Shown: in pieces, positions 1 to 11,763 of the stretch
Position numbering within the stretch: the first letter of the stretch is position 1
How the letters are laid out: the number at the start of each line of letters is the position of its first letter
Assembly: GCA_011947345.1 (NCBI GenBank)
Contig: JAAVTG010001008.1
Location: forward strand, 496,001-560,000
Origin: Phytophthora quininea
Lineage: Eukaryota; Oomycota; Peronosporomycetes; Peronosporales; Peronosporaceae
Length of the DNA: 64,000 nucleotides
Direction of reading: 5' to 3'
Made by a program: the position numbers and the translations under genes
Notes under the pieces: model-generated
Database searches by the model: none
What the model saw: the letters and a program-made list of their open reading frames with translations, nothing else
What the model was told of the DNA's origin: nothing

Positions 1-1480
1 TGCGAGTCTCCGTTCGTGGTGCAGTACCGCGGCAGCTTCTCGTACGAGTCGCACTTGTGGATCGCCATGGAGTTTTGTGGCGCGGGGTCGCTAGCGGATC
101 TACACGTCCTGCGTGGTCGCCAAGTTCTGTCGGAGCCGGAGATCGCGGCAGTTTGTGCGAACGTTGCGTTGGGAGTTGCTCACTTGCACTCCCGCGGACT
201 GATCCACCGTGACATTAAGGCCGGGAACTTGCTGCTCAACGACGACGGTGTGGCCAAGTTGGCCGACTTTGGTGTGTCGGCTCAGCTCACCGCGACGGTA
301 GGCAAGCGCCGCACAGTGATCGGAACGCCATTCTGGATGGCGCCTGAAGTGATCCAGGAATCTCAATACGATGGCAAGGCTGATCTCTGGTCGCTGGGCA
401 TTACGGCGATCGAACTTGCCGAGGGCGAGCCTCCACTCGCTCACATGCACCCGATGCGAGCGATCTTCATGATCCCCAACCGCGCTCCGCCTGAGCTGCG
501 TGAACCCAGGAAGTACTCACCCGAGTTCCGCGATTTCATTGCGAATTGCTTGAAGAAAGACCCGCAAGAGCGTGCGTCGGCCGAGGACTTGCTGCGTCAT
601 CCGTTCATCAGCAAAAATGTCGAGCGATTGCGGGCAAGTGCTGACCGTGCTGCTTCTAGCGGGGTCGCATGGTTGGCTTGCCGGTGCTTCAAGAGCTTGT
701 CGAGCAGAGTCTGGAACTTGTCCACGAAGCTCGTGAACGCGGCGCTCAGGACGAGGCAGCGTTCCGCGACGCTGCCACTGGTCGTCCTGACGGTTCTCTC
801 TCTGTGGCGTCCCTTAGCACAATGCTGCGCAATGGCTCGCTCCTCAGCAACGGCACCGGTCGGTTTGGAGGTTCCGATACAGCGGTAGGCTTCTCTTCGG
901 TTCGACGCAGCGACTTCAACACTGTCGACTCGTCTTTGAGATATGACCTCGGCGGAGGAACCACAGTGTTCTCGTCCGGTATCTCTGCTGGAGAAGAAAG
1001 TTGTGGCACGATGGTGTTTCGAGGCGGTGCAACTAATTCAACGGCAAAGACGTCGGGGACTGAAAATCGCGAGCGAGAGATCACCTCCAGCGACTTGTAC
1101 GGCACGATGATCCCCATGAGCGCTTCAGGGACTGTCCGTCCGCCGCCTGCTCCTGTTGCTCGGATCCCCAGCTCCAATCTTGACAGGAGTTGCGATGTCT
1201 CCAAAGACGAAGCCGCACGACCCGAGGCAGAAAACAACGAGCCGTCCTTCATGAAGTACTTCCGCCGATTTACATCTCCGTCGAACGCATCTCCGGCAAA
1301 ATCGGCGACAATTCGCGCAGCGGGGGCTCCTGGTGAGACTGCAGTCACTTCGATTCGTGCAGTGGAGCAGAAACTGCTTCAACTCGAGCTCGACTACGAA
1401 CGCGATCGTGAAGAACTGGATCACCGCTTCCAAAAGCAAAGGCGGAGCTCGAACGCCAACTAGAAGACTTGAGCAGTTAG
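1..1480 (+). CDS. STE20-type protein kinase, MST/Hippo-like, 5' partial
   Basis: The reading frame is open from the window edge, so the N-lobe start (glycine loop, VAIK lysine) lies outside. Visible kinase motifs are the hinge IAMEFCGAGS, catalytic loop HRDIKAGN, DFG, and the GTPFWMAPEV activation-loop end typical of GCK/MST kinases. A low-complexity Ser/Thr-rich linker follows. The C-terminus (VEQKLLQLELDY to EELDHRFQKQ) matches the SARAH dimerisation helix of MST1/2. The kinase would phosphorylate NDR/LATS-type kinases in a Hippo-like cascade; that role is inferred from the family. The frame breaks twice: at a GGGG run near 659-662, and near 1438-1440 where AAA stands against AAAA in the second copy. 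Correcting for these, the stop is at 1480. The gene converges with the IFT81 tail. Family call is strong; exact orthology is not tested. Confidence 0.85.
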
Positions 1481-1541
1481 ACGACTGGCCAACTCCTTAT
1501 GAACTAATGCAATTTATTGACGATAGGCTCAGCAACGCTTC

Positions 1542-2000
1542 CTACGCCTCGAGAGTCATGACATTAGCGCCACCGACATCGTAGTGCGCAATGTCCGTAC
1601 GACCATCAAAGAGGTCCTGGCCAGCTCCTCCGACACCTCCGCCAGTTCGATTCGCAGCGTTTCCGCCTTGGTTTTCTTGCTGAGCTAGTCGCGCCTTGCA
1701 GTTGAGCAGCTCCAGTAATCCTTCGAACATCTCGCGCTGCTGCTTCTTGGCTGGCGCTGAAGTCTTCAACGTCTTCTGCTGCTTACGCAGCTCCTTCGTG
1801 AGCGATTCCTGCTGTGCCACCTTGTGCTTGTAGAGCTCTTGGAACGACCGGATGTCTCTCAGAAGACGAGCGCTGGAATTTCCCTGTTCGAACTCAATCT
1901 CTTGAGCAATCTTGTCGGCTTTGCCTTGTTGCAACTGAAGCTGGCAGTTCAGCAAGTGATACTGCGACTCCTCCGCAGAGCGTCCTCTTGGAATGCAGCA
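1542..2000 (-). pseudogene. Duplicate 3' fragment of IFT81
   Basis: On the minus strand this encodes the last ~150 residues of the IFT81 coiled coil, ending in the same VMTLEA C-terminus as the full gene at 3295. It matches positions 3295-3757 of the window. Upstream of about position 2000 the IFT81 frame stops and is replaced by kinase-derived sequence from the opposite strand, so this copy has no 5' part. It is probably a by-product of the duplication and assembly structure described for this locus rather than a working gene. Confidence 0.8.
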
Positions 2001-2390
2001 CATTGTGCGAACGTTGCGTTGGGAGTTGCTCACTTGCACTCCCGCAGACTGATCATACCGAGACTTCCTTCTAAGAAACTTGCTCCATCTCCGACGACGG
2101 TGTCGCCAGTGGCCGCGACTTTAATCTGCGGAGCTCAGTTCGGTTCTTGCGCGCCTGAATGCCAGGTTGATGGCGGCTGAACCTCCGCGAATTTCTCAAT
2201 CGATTGCCTTTGAGTGCGTCACTCGCGCATTCTGCACCGAGATGCGAGCGATCTTGTCATGCGTTGCAAGCGATCCGCTGACACCTTTCGGCGCTCAAGA
2301 GTCGCGAAGGAAGCCTTCCAAATCCGCGAGCTTGCGTCTTCAGAAGACTGCTGCGTTCCGATCAGCAGCGACACTCTCAGCTGTGAGTTG
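2001..2390. other. Blended segment: kinase and IFT81 sequence interleaved
   Basis: Positions 2001-2051 match the kinase catalytic-loop region (window 151-205). From about 2052 to 2390 short words alternate between kinase sequence (about 205-640) and the plus strand of IFT81 (about 3800-4147). For example, GATGCGAGCGATCTT comes from the kinase side, while CGCGCATTCTGCACCGAGAT comes from IFT81. The segment begins on the kinase match and ends by joining the kinase at 'GCGGGCAAGTGCTGACC'. No credible protein is encoded. This is what a consensus built from two misaligned read populations looks like. Confidence 0.8.
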
Positions 2391-3233
2391 CGGGCAAGTG
2401 CTGACCGTGCTGCTTCTAGTCGCATGGTTGGCTTGCCGGTGCTTCAAGAGCTTGTCGAGCAGAGTCTGGAACTTGTCCACGAAGCTCGTGAACGCGGCGC
2501 TCAGGACGAGGCAGCGTTCCGCGACGCTGCCACTGGTCGTCCTGACGGTTCTCTCTGTGGCGTCCCTTAGCACAATGCTGCGCAATGGCTCGCTCCTCAG
2601 CAACGGCACCGGTCGGTTTGGAGGTTCCGATACAGCGGTAGGCTTCTCTTCGGTTCGACGCAGCGACTTCAACACTGTCGACTCGTCTTTGAGATATGAC
2701 CTCGGCGGAGGAACCACAGTGTTCTCGTCCGGTATCTCTGCTGGAGAAGAAAGTTGTGGCACGATGGTGTTTCGAGGCGGTGCAACTAATTCAACGGCAA
2801 AGACGTCGGGGACTGAAAATCGCGAGCGAGAGATCACCTCCAGCGACTTGTACGGCACGATGATCCCCATGAGCGCTTCAGGGACTGTCCGTCCGCCGCC
2901 TGCTCCTGTTGCTCGGATCCCCAGCTCCAATCTTGACAGGAGTTGCGATGTCTCCAAAGACGAAGCCGCACGACCCGAGGCAGAAAACAACGAGCCGTCC
3001 TTCATGAAGTACTTCCGCCGATTTACATCTCCGTCGAACGCATCTCCGGCAAAATCGGCGACAATTCGCGCAGCGGGGCTCCTGGTGAGACTGCAGTCAC
3101 TTCGATTCGTGCAGTGGAGCAGAAACTGCTTCAACTCGAGCTCGACTACGAACGCGATCGTGAAGAACTGGATCACCGCTTCCAAAAGCAAAAGGCGGAG
3201 CTCGAACGCCAACTAGAAGACTTGAGCAGTTAG
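2391..3233 (+). pseudogene. Duplicate C-terminal part of the MST-like kinase
   Basis: This repeats the linker and SARAH-like tail of the first kinase copy but has no catalytic domain: the sequence upstream is the blended segment. It has a CT deletion near 2552 and a G-run one base shorter near 3076, each shifting the frame. Its end is more complete than in copy 1, finishing KAELERQLEDLSS then a stop at 3233, only 61 bp from the convergent IFT81 stop. As written it cannot encode a kinase. If the duplication is an assembly artefact, this is the true 3' end of the single gene. Confidence 0.75.
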
Positions 3234-3294
3234 ACGACTGGCCAACTCCTTATGAACTAATGCAATTTATTGACGATAGGCTCAGCAACGCTTC

Positions 3295-5489
3295 CTACGC
3301 CTCGAGAGTCATGACATTAGCGCCACCGACATCGTAGTGCGCAATGTCCGTACGACCATCAAAGAGGTCCTGGCCAGCTCCTCCGACACCTCCGCCAGTT
3401 CGATTCGCAGCGTTTCCGCCTTGGTTTTCTTGCTGAGCTAGTCGCGCCTTGCAGTTGAGCAGCTCCAGTAATCCTTCGAACATCTCGCGCTGCTGCTTCT
3501 TGGCTGGCGCTGAAGTCTTCAACGTCTTCTGCTGCTTACGCAGCTCCTTCGTGAGCGATTCCTGCTGCGCCACCTTGTGCTTGTAGAGCTCTTGGAACGA
3601 CCGGATGTCTCTCAGAAGACGAGCGCTGGAATTTCCCTGTTCGAACTCAATCTCTTGAGCAATCTTGTCGGCTTTGCCTTGTTGCAACTGAAGCTGGCAG
3701 TTCAGCAAGTGATACTGCGACTCCTCTCGCAGAGCGTCCTCTTGGAATGCAGCACATTCCTGCTCGAGTTTGAGTCGTTCAGCTTCCAGTCCGACCGCAG
3801 TATGATCATACTGAGCCTTCCGTTCTAAGTAAACTTGCTCCATCTCCTGATAACGCTGTCGAACAGTGCGCAGCTCTTTAATCTGCGGAGCTAGTTGGTT
3901 CTTGCGCTCCTTTAATGCCTGGTTGATGTCGGTAACCACGCGCGAAATTTCTTCAAGCGTTTCGCCTTTGAGCGCGTTCACTCGCGCATTCTGCACCGAG
4001 ATGTCGTCGATCTTGTCCTGCGTTGCAAGGAATCCGCTGACACCTTTCTGACGCTCAAGGTCGCGAAGGAAGCCTTCCAGATCGGCGTCCTTGCTTTTTA
4101 AAAGCTGCTCCGTTCGATGCAGCACGACACTCTCAGCTGTGAGTTCTGCAAGCTCCGCTTTGACCTTCTTGTACTGGTTGGTTTTGTTACGCAGCGTGGT
4201 GGCGTATTGCTTGAACTCGTCGCGACTCATGAATTTACTGCCAGAGATCGACGCCAGTTTGCTCTCCAGGTCCTCGATATTGCGTTGGAGGCGCTGCTTG
4301 TCGACACGAAGCTGCTCCAGCGCCTCCTCCCTTTCAGCAAGCTTCTTCGACTGCACGTTGGCGTGTTGTCGGAACATCGCCAATTTATCTTCGCCATCGC
4401 CACTGCCTTGAGCCATTTGGGCATCAGCAATCTGCGCTTGATACTGCTGGATGACTCGCTTCAGTGCCTGCACTTCGTCCTCCATGTCTGCAATATCATG
4501 TTCCGTTTTCGGAGGCTCACTCAAGGCCTGTTCAAGACGCTGCAGCGTCTCCTGCTGTGCACGGAATTCCGCAGGGAACTTGTTCGTAAGAATGTCGTTA
4601 TTGCGCCCCACTTGCGTCTGCAGGCGCTCAAAGAGTTGCTCCGGCGAAGCATCTTGAGCTAGCGAGCCTCGCAAGTCCTGAAGCCGCACGTCCGCCTCTT
4701 TCGCTCTCTTCTCAGCTAGTGAAAGCGACAGCAGTTGGTCTCGCTTTCGCTCCCAAGCTTCGCCTGCTCTTCTTGTTCCTTGCGAAGCGAACTCGTCGCT
4801 GCAAGAACTTCTTGGAACCCTCCAGCTCCAGTGTCCGACGCCGTCTTCTTACGCAAGTTGGCGATCTTCTCCGTTAATTGTTGAGACTCTTCTTCCAGCT
4901 GGGCGATTTCGCGGCGGAGTTCTCCAGGACGTGACTTGGCTTTCCTTAACTGCTCCACTTCTTTGTGAATTCCCTTGAATTGATTCTGCAGCTGCTGGTA
5001 GTGCTCGAACATGGCGTTCAAAGCTGAAAAAACATCAAAGAAACTCGGTGAAAACTTAACAACAAATCATAAAAAGATTCCAAACGTACAGCCATCTCCG
5101 AAGTACTCTTGTGGCACATTGAGAGGCGCCAGGAAGCGTCCCAGGTACGCTCGTTTCTGATGAGCAGAGAGACTCTTTAGAGCCCAGAACAGCAGATTGT
5201 AGATGGTCTGCCGGTCTCCATGGACGAGCGCCTCTCTGAAGCCGTCGATGTCTCTGGGAAGGGGAAACTTGAGCAGCTGAAGGAACTCCAAATACCGCTG
5301 GGCTCGGGCCTCGTCCGCCTCAGCGCGAAGGTCGACGCCCGAGTGGCGTGCAGGGTCGATCTCTACGAAAACCTCATGCAGAATCTGCAGCAACTCGAAG
5401 TTGCTCTTTTCATCGAAGGCGACGAGCGTGAGGCCGAGGCGGAATGGCTCCTTGTTCAGGCACTCGACGATCAACTGCAGCTCGCTCAT
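3295..5489 (-). CDS. IFT81: Intraflagellar transport protein 81
   Basis: IFT81 is a subunit of the IFT-B core that carries tubulin along flagella with IFT74. The N-terminus (LNKEPFRLGLTLVAFD, FVEIDPARH) is the IFT81 calponin-homology domain that binds tubulin, followed by a long coiled coil ending in VMTLEA. I chose the ATG at 5489 (MSELQLIVECLNKEP) because the sequence just upstream (TTTTTCAG) looks like a 5' splice-acceptor, making the upstream in-frame ATG at 5516 intronic. One intron, 5024-5089 (66 bp, GTACGT..CAG), joins FGDG to LNAMFEHYQQL. The frame breaks once near 4755 between QEEQAK and WERKRDQLL; a one-base loss would explain it. Presence of the gene fits an organism with flagellate zoospores. 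The gene faces the kinase tail to tail. Confidence 0.9.
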
Positions 5490-5586
5490 GCTGCTGGATC
5501 CTGAAAAATGACACACGAAAAGGCGCGCCGTTTTAAGATCATATAAAATTTACTAAATATTATTGTAAAAAAATGGTTACTTTTCA

Positions 5587-6010
5587 TTAAGGATAAGCGA
5601 ACTCCAAGGTGTGGCCTTTGTTGTCACCGAACTTATGCTTGTTTGGAGGTGGTTCAGAAGCAGGAGGCGAACGCATTGAAAGCTGTACGTCTCTTGGAGC
5701 ACTCGGACACTGCCTCGGACCAGTCAAATGCTTCAACAAGTTCCCGCTCGGTTTGCCGTTCTTTTGACAGCACCACAACACTTGTATCGATCGTGCTTCT
5801 TCCCGTCCTCATTTTCAACGATATAGTGCGGTGTTCATTCTTCACGGGTGATGGTTGGGTTTGCCTGGACGAGCTGGGAGATCGTCGGGGTCGGCCTGGA
5901 GATCGCGTTGGTTCATTTAGACAGCAGGCGGTGGTCATAAGGAAGGCGAAATTTGAACTCATGCTTTTGACGCTAACTACTGGGTGTTTTGCTGGTTTGG
6001 CGCGGAGCAT
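5587..6010 (-). pseudogene. BED-type zinc finger fragment, hAT transposase-like
   Basis: In two adjacent frames the minus strand reads a Cys-Cys pair, then KNGKPSGNLLKHLTG and a further Cys, the layout of the BED finger found at the N-terminus of hAT transposases. A one-base change in an AAAA run near 5770 would join the frames. No transposase core (DDE/hATC dimerisation region) follows, and no terminal inverted repeats are evident. It could instead belong to a domesticated BED-finger gene. I call it a decayed fragment. Confidence 0.4.
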
Positions 6011-7110
6011 GAAGGGCTAACTGAAAGCACTGAAGGCATCAGAGCCGATCCGCGACTACAATCGATACATGGACTGCGCGATCAGCTCAAAATGTAATGC
6101 TACAGCGTCCAGCTCGCCTACAATTGCCAAAAGTACCCCAATACGCGCTTCTTTAAACTTGTTAGACATAGCGGTTATATGTGGCTTCATCGTCTTTCGC
6201 TACAAGAAGGAGAAAAATAACGATCAGCCCCAAAGAACGTCGCGTTTTTCAAGATTCTCATAGAGCAGCTGCTTGCTGTTGGTGCAGAAACATTCAAACC
6301 ATCGAGATAAGTGCTATGTTTGTCTATTTATCATTCCGCCCCGAGTATGCATACCCGTACGTTCGTGAGCATATCGATATGCTCGTGCTTAACGTTAGTT
6401 TTGAGCAGTTCACTTCAACTTAGCAGCTAACTCGAGAGCAAGGTAGAGTTGAAGTGGATACCTACTCTCTAGTTATTTTTGGGGGTGAAAACGAGCAAGT
6501 AGACAAAGCGAAGATACAGGTCGAATCTCGAGTTGTTGGCGAACCCGTAGCAAAGTCAGCGTCTAATGGAGTTGTGGAACAGAGAGATCGTATCAACGCC
6601 GCCAGGTATGCTTGCTGCAGAGCGAAAATATCGACTCTTACGGCACCCAACATGCCAAGTCGTTCATAGAGCCTCATCTTCATGCTTGTCACTTCAGTTT
6701 GGCCTTTCACTCGACACACATTATTTCACACAAACATTCATATTAACTAACTTGAGTAAACGAAGCTGTTCTTTTCTGACAGGAAAAAGTGGTACGTACG
6801 AGAACTTGCTGCTATTGTAAGCTTCCTGTGCGTCATGCAGGAAATACATATGCAATATAGTTTGGGAGGCAAGCAATGGACGTGCTTCCAGATTTTCCAT
6901 CCATACTGGAACAACGGTAATAGCATTCCACAGCGCCAGGATGAGAACCACAAGGTTAGAGACCGTCCGCCTGCACAGCGACCTGGCAAGAAAGTCACTA
7001 CCGTCACCCAAAACTCTGTAGCTACCGAGGCCAGTACGGACGTACCCTATGGGGAAGGTGACGTCAATGCCAGCGCTCCAGACGGGGAGGTGACTCCGAG
7101 GCCAACGGGG
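6011..7110. other. Intergenic; no supported gene
   Basis: Only short overlapping ORFs without recognisable domains, moderate A+T until about 6850 and rising G+C toward the tRNA array. The last ~250 bp before 7111 is not part of the repeat unit: it joins the array at ACGCAGAAC in place of the usual GCCTAGTAC-ACGCAGAAC junction. Confidence 0.5.
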
Positions 7111-7169
7111 ACGCAGAACGCCGCGCGCCGCCTCCAAAGGCAATGCGCAGGCAAGGAAGACAGCAAAAA

Positions 7170-7180
7170 TGCCGCGACCC

Positions 7181-7238
<58 letters not shown>

Positions 7239-7242
7239 AGGC
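7170..7242 (-). tRNA. tRNA-Phe (GAA), unit 1
   Basis: Cloverleaf read on the minus strand: acceptor GCCTCGA/TCGCGGC, D-arm GCTC-AGTTGGGA-GAGC, anticodon stem TCAGA/TCTGA with loop CTGAAGA (anticodon GAA), variable AGGTC, T-arm CCTGG-TTCGATC-CCGGG, discriminator A73. There is no intron. The A-box and B-box (GGTTCGATCCC) are intact. A run of five T directly follows A73 and should terminate RNA polymerase III. The acceptor has a T4-C69 mismatch; a G at position 4 would pair. This unit has the spacer 5 bp shorter than the rest. Confidence 0.95.
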
Positions 7243-7730
7243 GCCAAAATCAGACACCCCTACTGCTCCGAAATTTCGCACCACCGCACAGCCTCCCACA
7301 CGCGCTCGCACGCCGTCCCCACGCGCACAACGTCTACTACGACCATCCATCCTGCTCTCCAGATGCGCTTCGACGATCTCCGCATTGACAACAAAACGCT
7401 ACTGCCTCGTCAACTTCCTCTCCACCTTCGCACGCCACGTGCGCTGCCGCCGCGAACGAACGTTGCGGGCACAGTCGCCCCAGCCGTCACGGCGCCCTCG
7501 CGCGGTCGGTGGCCAGCACTCAGCTCACCGCTGGCGTCGAGCGACGTGGCCAGTCGGGCCCAACAGCAATCACGCGCGGCGCCAGGCGGTGGTAGCCAGC
7601 TGGTGGTGGCCAGTGTAGGCAGCCCTACCGACCTCGAGAGCGACGTTGACCCGTCACGTCACGCCTAGTACACGCAGAACGCCGCGCGCCGCCTCCAAAG
7701 GCAATGCGCAGGCAAGGAAGACAGCAAAAA

Positions 7731-7741
7731 TGCCGCGACCC

Positions 7742-7799
<58 letters not shown>

Positions 7800-7803
7800 A
7801 GGC
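7731..7803 (-). tRNA. tRNA-Phe (GAA), unit 2
   Basis: Same tRNA sequence as unit 1, with TTTTT after A73. Upstream C-run has five C. Confidence 0.95.
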
Positions 7804-8297
7804 GCCAAAATCAGACACCCCCTACTGCTCCGAAATTTCGCACCACCGCACAGCCTCCCACACGCGCTCGCACGCCGTCCCCACGCGCACAACGTCTACT
7901 ACGACCATCCATCCTGCTCTCCAGATGCGCTTCGACGATCTCCGCATTGACAACAAAACGCTACTGCCTCGTCAACTTCCTCTCCACCTTCGCACGCCAC
8001 GTGCGCTGCCGCCGCGAGCGAACCTTACGTTGCGGGCACAGTCGCCCCAGCCGTCACGGCGCCCTCGCGCGGTCGGTGGCCAGCACTCAGCTCACCGCTG
8101 GCGTCGAGCGACGTGGCCAGTCGGGCCCAACAGCAATCACGCGCGGCGCCAGGCGGTGGTAGCCAGCCGGTGGTGGCCAGTGTAGGCAGCCCTACCGACC
8201 TCGAGAGCGACGTTGACCCGTCACGTCACGCCTAGTACACGCAGAACGCCGCGCGCCGCCTCCAAAGGCAATGCGCAGGCAAGGAAGACAGCAAAAA

Positions 8298-8308
8298 TGC
8301 CGCGACCC

Positions 8309-8366
<58 letters not shown>

Positions 8367-8370
8367 AGGC
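8298..8370 (-). tRNA. tRNA-Phe (GAA), unit 3
   Basis: Identical tRNA; spacer of CAGCCGG type. Confidence 0.95.
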
Positions 8371-8863
8371 GCCAAAATCAGACACCCCTACTGCTCCGAA
8401 ATTTCGCACCACCGCACAGCCTCCCACACGCGCTCGCACGCCGTCCCCACGCGCACAACGTCTACTACGACCATCCATCCTGCTCTCCAGATGCGCTTCG
8501 ACGATCTCCGCATTGACAACAAAACGCTACTGCCTCGTCAACTTCCTCTCCACCTTCGCACGCCACGTGCGCTGCCGCCGCGAGCGAACCTTACGTTGCG
8601 GGCACAGTCGCCCCAGCCGTCACGGCGCCCTCGCGCGGTCGGTGGCCAGCACTCAGCTCACCGCTGGCGTCGAGCGACGTGGCCAGTCGGGCCCAACAGC
8701 AATCACGCGCGGCGCCAGGCGGTGGTAGCCAGCCGGTGGTGGCCAGTGTAGGCAGCCCTACCGACCTCGAGAGCGACGTTGACCCGTCACGTCACGCCTA
8801 GTACACGCAGAACGCCGCGCGCCGCCTCCAAAGGCAATGCGCAGGCAAGGAAGACAGCAAAAA

Positions 8864-8874
8864 TGCCGCGACCC

Positions 8875-8932
<58 letters not shown>

Positions 8933-8936
8933 AGGC
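8864..8936 (-). tRNA. tRNA-Phe (GAA), unit 4
   Basis: Identical tRNA; spacer of CAGCTGG type. Confidence 0.95.
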
Positions 8937-9429
8937 GCCAAAATCAGACACCCCTACTGCTCCGAAATTTCGCACCACCGCACAGCCTCCCACACGCGCT
9001 CGCACGCCGTCCCCACGCGCACAACGTCTACTACGACCATCCATCCTGCTCTCCAGATGCGCTTCGACGATCTCCGCATTGACAACAAAACGCTACTGCC
9101 TCGTCAACTTCCTCTCCACCTTCGCACGCCACGTGCGCTGCCGCCGCGAGCGAACCTTACGTTGCGGGCACAGTCGCCCCAGCCGTCACGGCGCCCTCGC
9201 GCGGTCGGTGGCCAGCACTCAGCTCACCGCTGGCGTCGAGCGACGTGGCCAGTCGGGCCCAACAGCAATCACGCGCGGCGCCAGGCGGTGGTAGCCAGCT
9301 GGTGGTGGCCAGTGTAGGCAGCCCTACCGACCTCGAGAGCGACGTTGACCCGTCACGTCACGCCTAGTACACGCAGAACGCCGCGCGCCGCCTCCAAAGG
9401 CAATGCGCAGGCAAGGAAGACAGCAAAAA

Positions 9430-9440
9430 TGCCGCGACCC

Positions 9441-9498
<58 letters not shown>

Positions 9499-9502
9499 AG
9501 GC
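9430..9502 (-). tRNA. tRNA-Phe (GAA), unit 5
   Basis: Identical tRNA; spacer of CAGCTGG type. Confidence 0.95.
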
Positions 9503-9995
9503 GCCAAAATCAGACACCCCTACTGCTCCGAAATTTCGCACCACCGCACAGCCTCCCACACGCGCTCGCACGCCGTCCCCACGCGCACAACGTCTACTAC
9601 GACCATCCATCCTGCTCTCCAGATGCGCTTCGACGATCTCCGCATTGACAACAAAACGCTACTGCCTCGTCAACTTCCTCTCCACCTTCGCACGCCACGT
9701 GCGCTGCCGCCGCGAGCGAACCTTACGTTGCGGGCACAGTCGCCCCAGCCGTCACGGCGCCCTCGCGCGGTCGGTGGCCAGCACTCAGCTCACCGCTGGC
9801 GTCGAGCGACGTGGCCAGTCGGGCCCAACAGCAATCACGCGCGGCGCCAGGCGGTGGTAGCCAGCTGGTGGTGGCCAGTGTAGGCAGCCCTACCGACCTC
9901 GAGAGCGACGTTGACCCGTCACGTCACGCCTAGTACACGCAGAACGCCGCGCGCCGCCTCCAAAGGCAATGCGCAGGCAAGGAAGACAGCAAAAA

Positions 9996-10006
9996 TGCCG
10001 CGACCC

Positions 10007-10064
<58 letters not shown>

Positions 10065-10068
10065 AGGC
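9996..10068 (-). tRNA. tRNA-Phe (GAA), unit 6
   Basis: Identical tRNA; five-A upstream variant; CAGCTGG spacer. Confidence 0.95.
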
Positions 10069-10562
10069 GCCAAAAATCAGACACCCCTACTGCTCCGAAA
10101 TTTCGCACCACCGCACAGCCTCCCACACGCGCTCGCACGCCGTCCCCACGCGCACAACGTCTACTACGACCATCCATCCTGCTCTCCAGATGCGCTTCGA
10201 CGATCTCCGCATTGACAACAAAACGCTACTGCCTCGTCAACTTCCTCTCCACCTTCGCACGCCACGTGCGCTGCCGCCGCGAGCGAACCTTACGTTGCGG
10301 GCACAGTCGCCCCAGCCGTCACGGCGCCCTCGCGCGGTCGGTGGCCAGCACTCAGCTCACCGCTGGCGTCGAGCGACGTGGCCAGTCGGGCCCAACAGCA
10401 ATCACGCGCGGCGCCAGGCGGTGGTAGCCAGCTGGTGGTGGCCAGTGTAGGCAGCCCTACCGACCTCGAGAGCGACGTTGACCCGTCACGTCACGCCTAG
10501 TACACGCAGAACGCCGCGCGCCGCCTCCAAAGGCAATGCGCAGGCAAGGAAGACAGCAAAAA

Positions 10563-10573
10563 TGCCGCGACCC

Positions 10574-10631
<58 letters not shown>

Positions 10632-10635
10632 AGGC
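10563..10635 (-). tRNA. tRNA-Phe (GAA), unit 7
   Basis: Identical tRNA; CAGCTGG spacer. Confidence 0.95.
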
Positions 10636-11128
10636 GCCAAAATCAGACACCCCTACTGCTCCGAAATTTCGCACCACCGCACAGCCTCCCACACGCGCTC
10701 GCACGCCGTCCCCACGCGCACAACGTCTACTACGACCATCCATCCTGCTCTCCAGATGCGCTTCGACGATCTCCGCATTGACAACAAAACGCTACTGCCT
10801 CGTCAACTTCCTCTCCACCTTCGCACGCCACGTGCGCTGCCGCCGCGAGCGAACCTTACGTTGCGGGCACAGTCGCCCCAGCCGTCACGGCGCCCTCGCG
10901 CGGTCGGTGGCCAGCACTCAGCTCACCGCTGGCGTCGAGCGACGTGGCCAGTCGGGCCCAACAGCAATCACGCGCGGCGCCAGGCGGTGGTAGCCAGCTG
11001 GTGGTGGCCAGTGTAGGCAGCCCTACCGACCTCGAGAGCGACGTTGACCCGTCACGTCACGCCTAGTACACGCAGAACGCCGCGCGCCGCCTCCAAAGGC
11101 AATGCGCAGGCAAGGAAGACAGCAAAAA

Positions 11129-11139
11129 TGCCGCGACCC

Positions 11140-11197
<58 letters not shown>

Positions 11198-11201
11198 AGG
11201 C
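11129..11201 (-). tRNA. tRNA-Phe (GAA), unit 8
   Basis: Identical tRNA; CAGCCGG spacer, flanked on both sides by CAGCTGG units. Confidence 0.95.
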
Positions 11202-11694
11202 GCCAAAATCAGACACCCCTACTGCTCCGAAATTTCGCACCACCGCACAGCCTCCCACACGCGCTCGCACGCCGTCCCCACGCGCACAACGTCTACTACG
11301 ACCATCCATCCTGCTCTCCAGATGCGCTTCGACGATCTCCGCATTGACAACAAAACGCTACTGCCTCGTCAACTTCCTCTCCACCTTCGCACGCCACGTG
11401 CGCTGCCGCCGCGAGCGAACCTTACGTTGCGGGCACAGTCGCCCCAGCCGTCACGGCGCCCTCGCGCGGTCGGTGGCCAGCACTCAGCTCACCGCTGGCG
11501 TCGAGCGACGTGGCCAGTCGGGCCCAACAGCAATCACGCGCGGCGCCAGGCGGTGGTAGCCAGCCGGTGGTGGCCAGTGTAGGCAGCCCTACCGACCTCG
11601 AGAGCGACGTTGACCCGTCACGTCACGCCTAGTACACGCAGAACGCCGCGCGCCGCCTCCAAAGGCAATGCGCAGGCAAGGAAGACAGCAAAAA

Positions 11695-11705
11695 TGCCGC
11701 GACCC

Positions 11706-11763
<58 letters not shown>

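Larger units (their letters stand above)
634..3755. repeat. Direct duplication of kinase 3' end plus IFT81 3' end (offset about 1,755 bp)
   Basis: The segment from about 634 to 1998 recurs at about 2389 to 3755 almost base for base, including the intergenic gap between the convergent genes. Differences are small: a 5-bp tract present only in copy 1 near 659, a CT dinucleotide missing from copy 2 near 2552, one G fewer in copy 2 near 3076, and one A fewer in copy 1 near 1440. The right end of copy 1 runs into the blended segment 2001-2390. A true tandem duplication or an assembly duplication are both possible; the blend favours the latter. Confidence 0.85.

Noticed and set aside
4091..4662. 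Plus-strand frames opposite IFT81
   Set aside because: Mirror frames of a heptad-rich coiled coil; no homology recognised.
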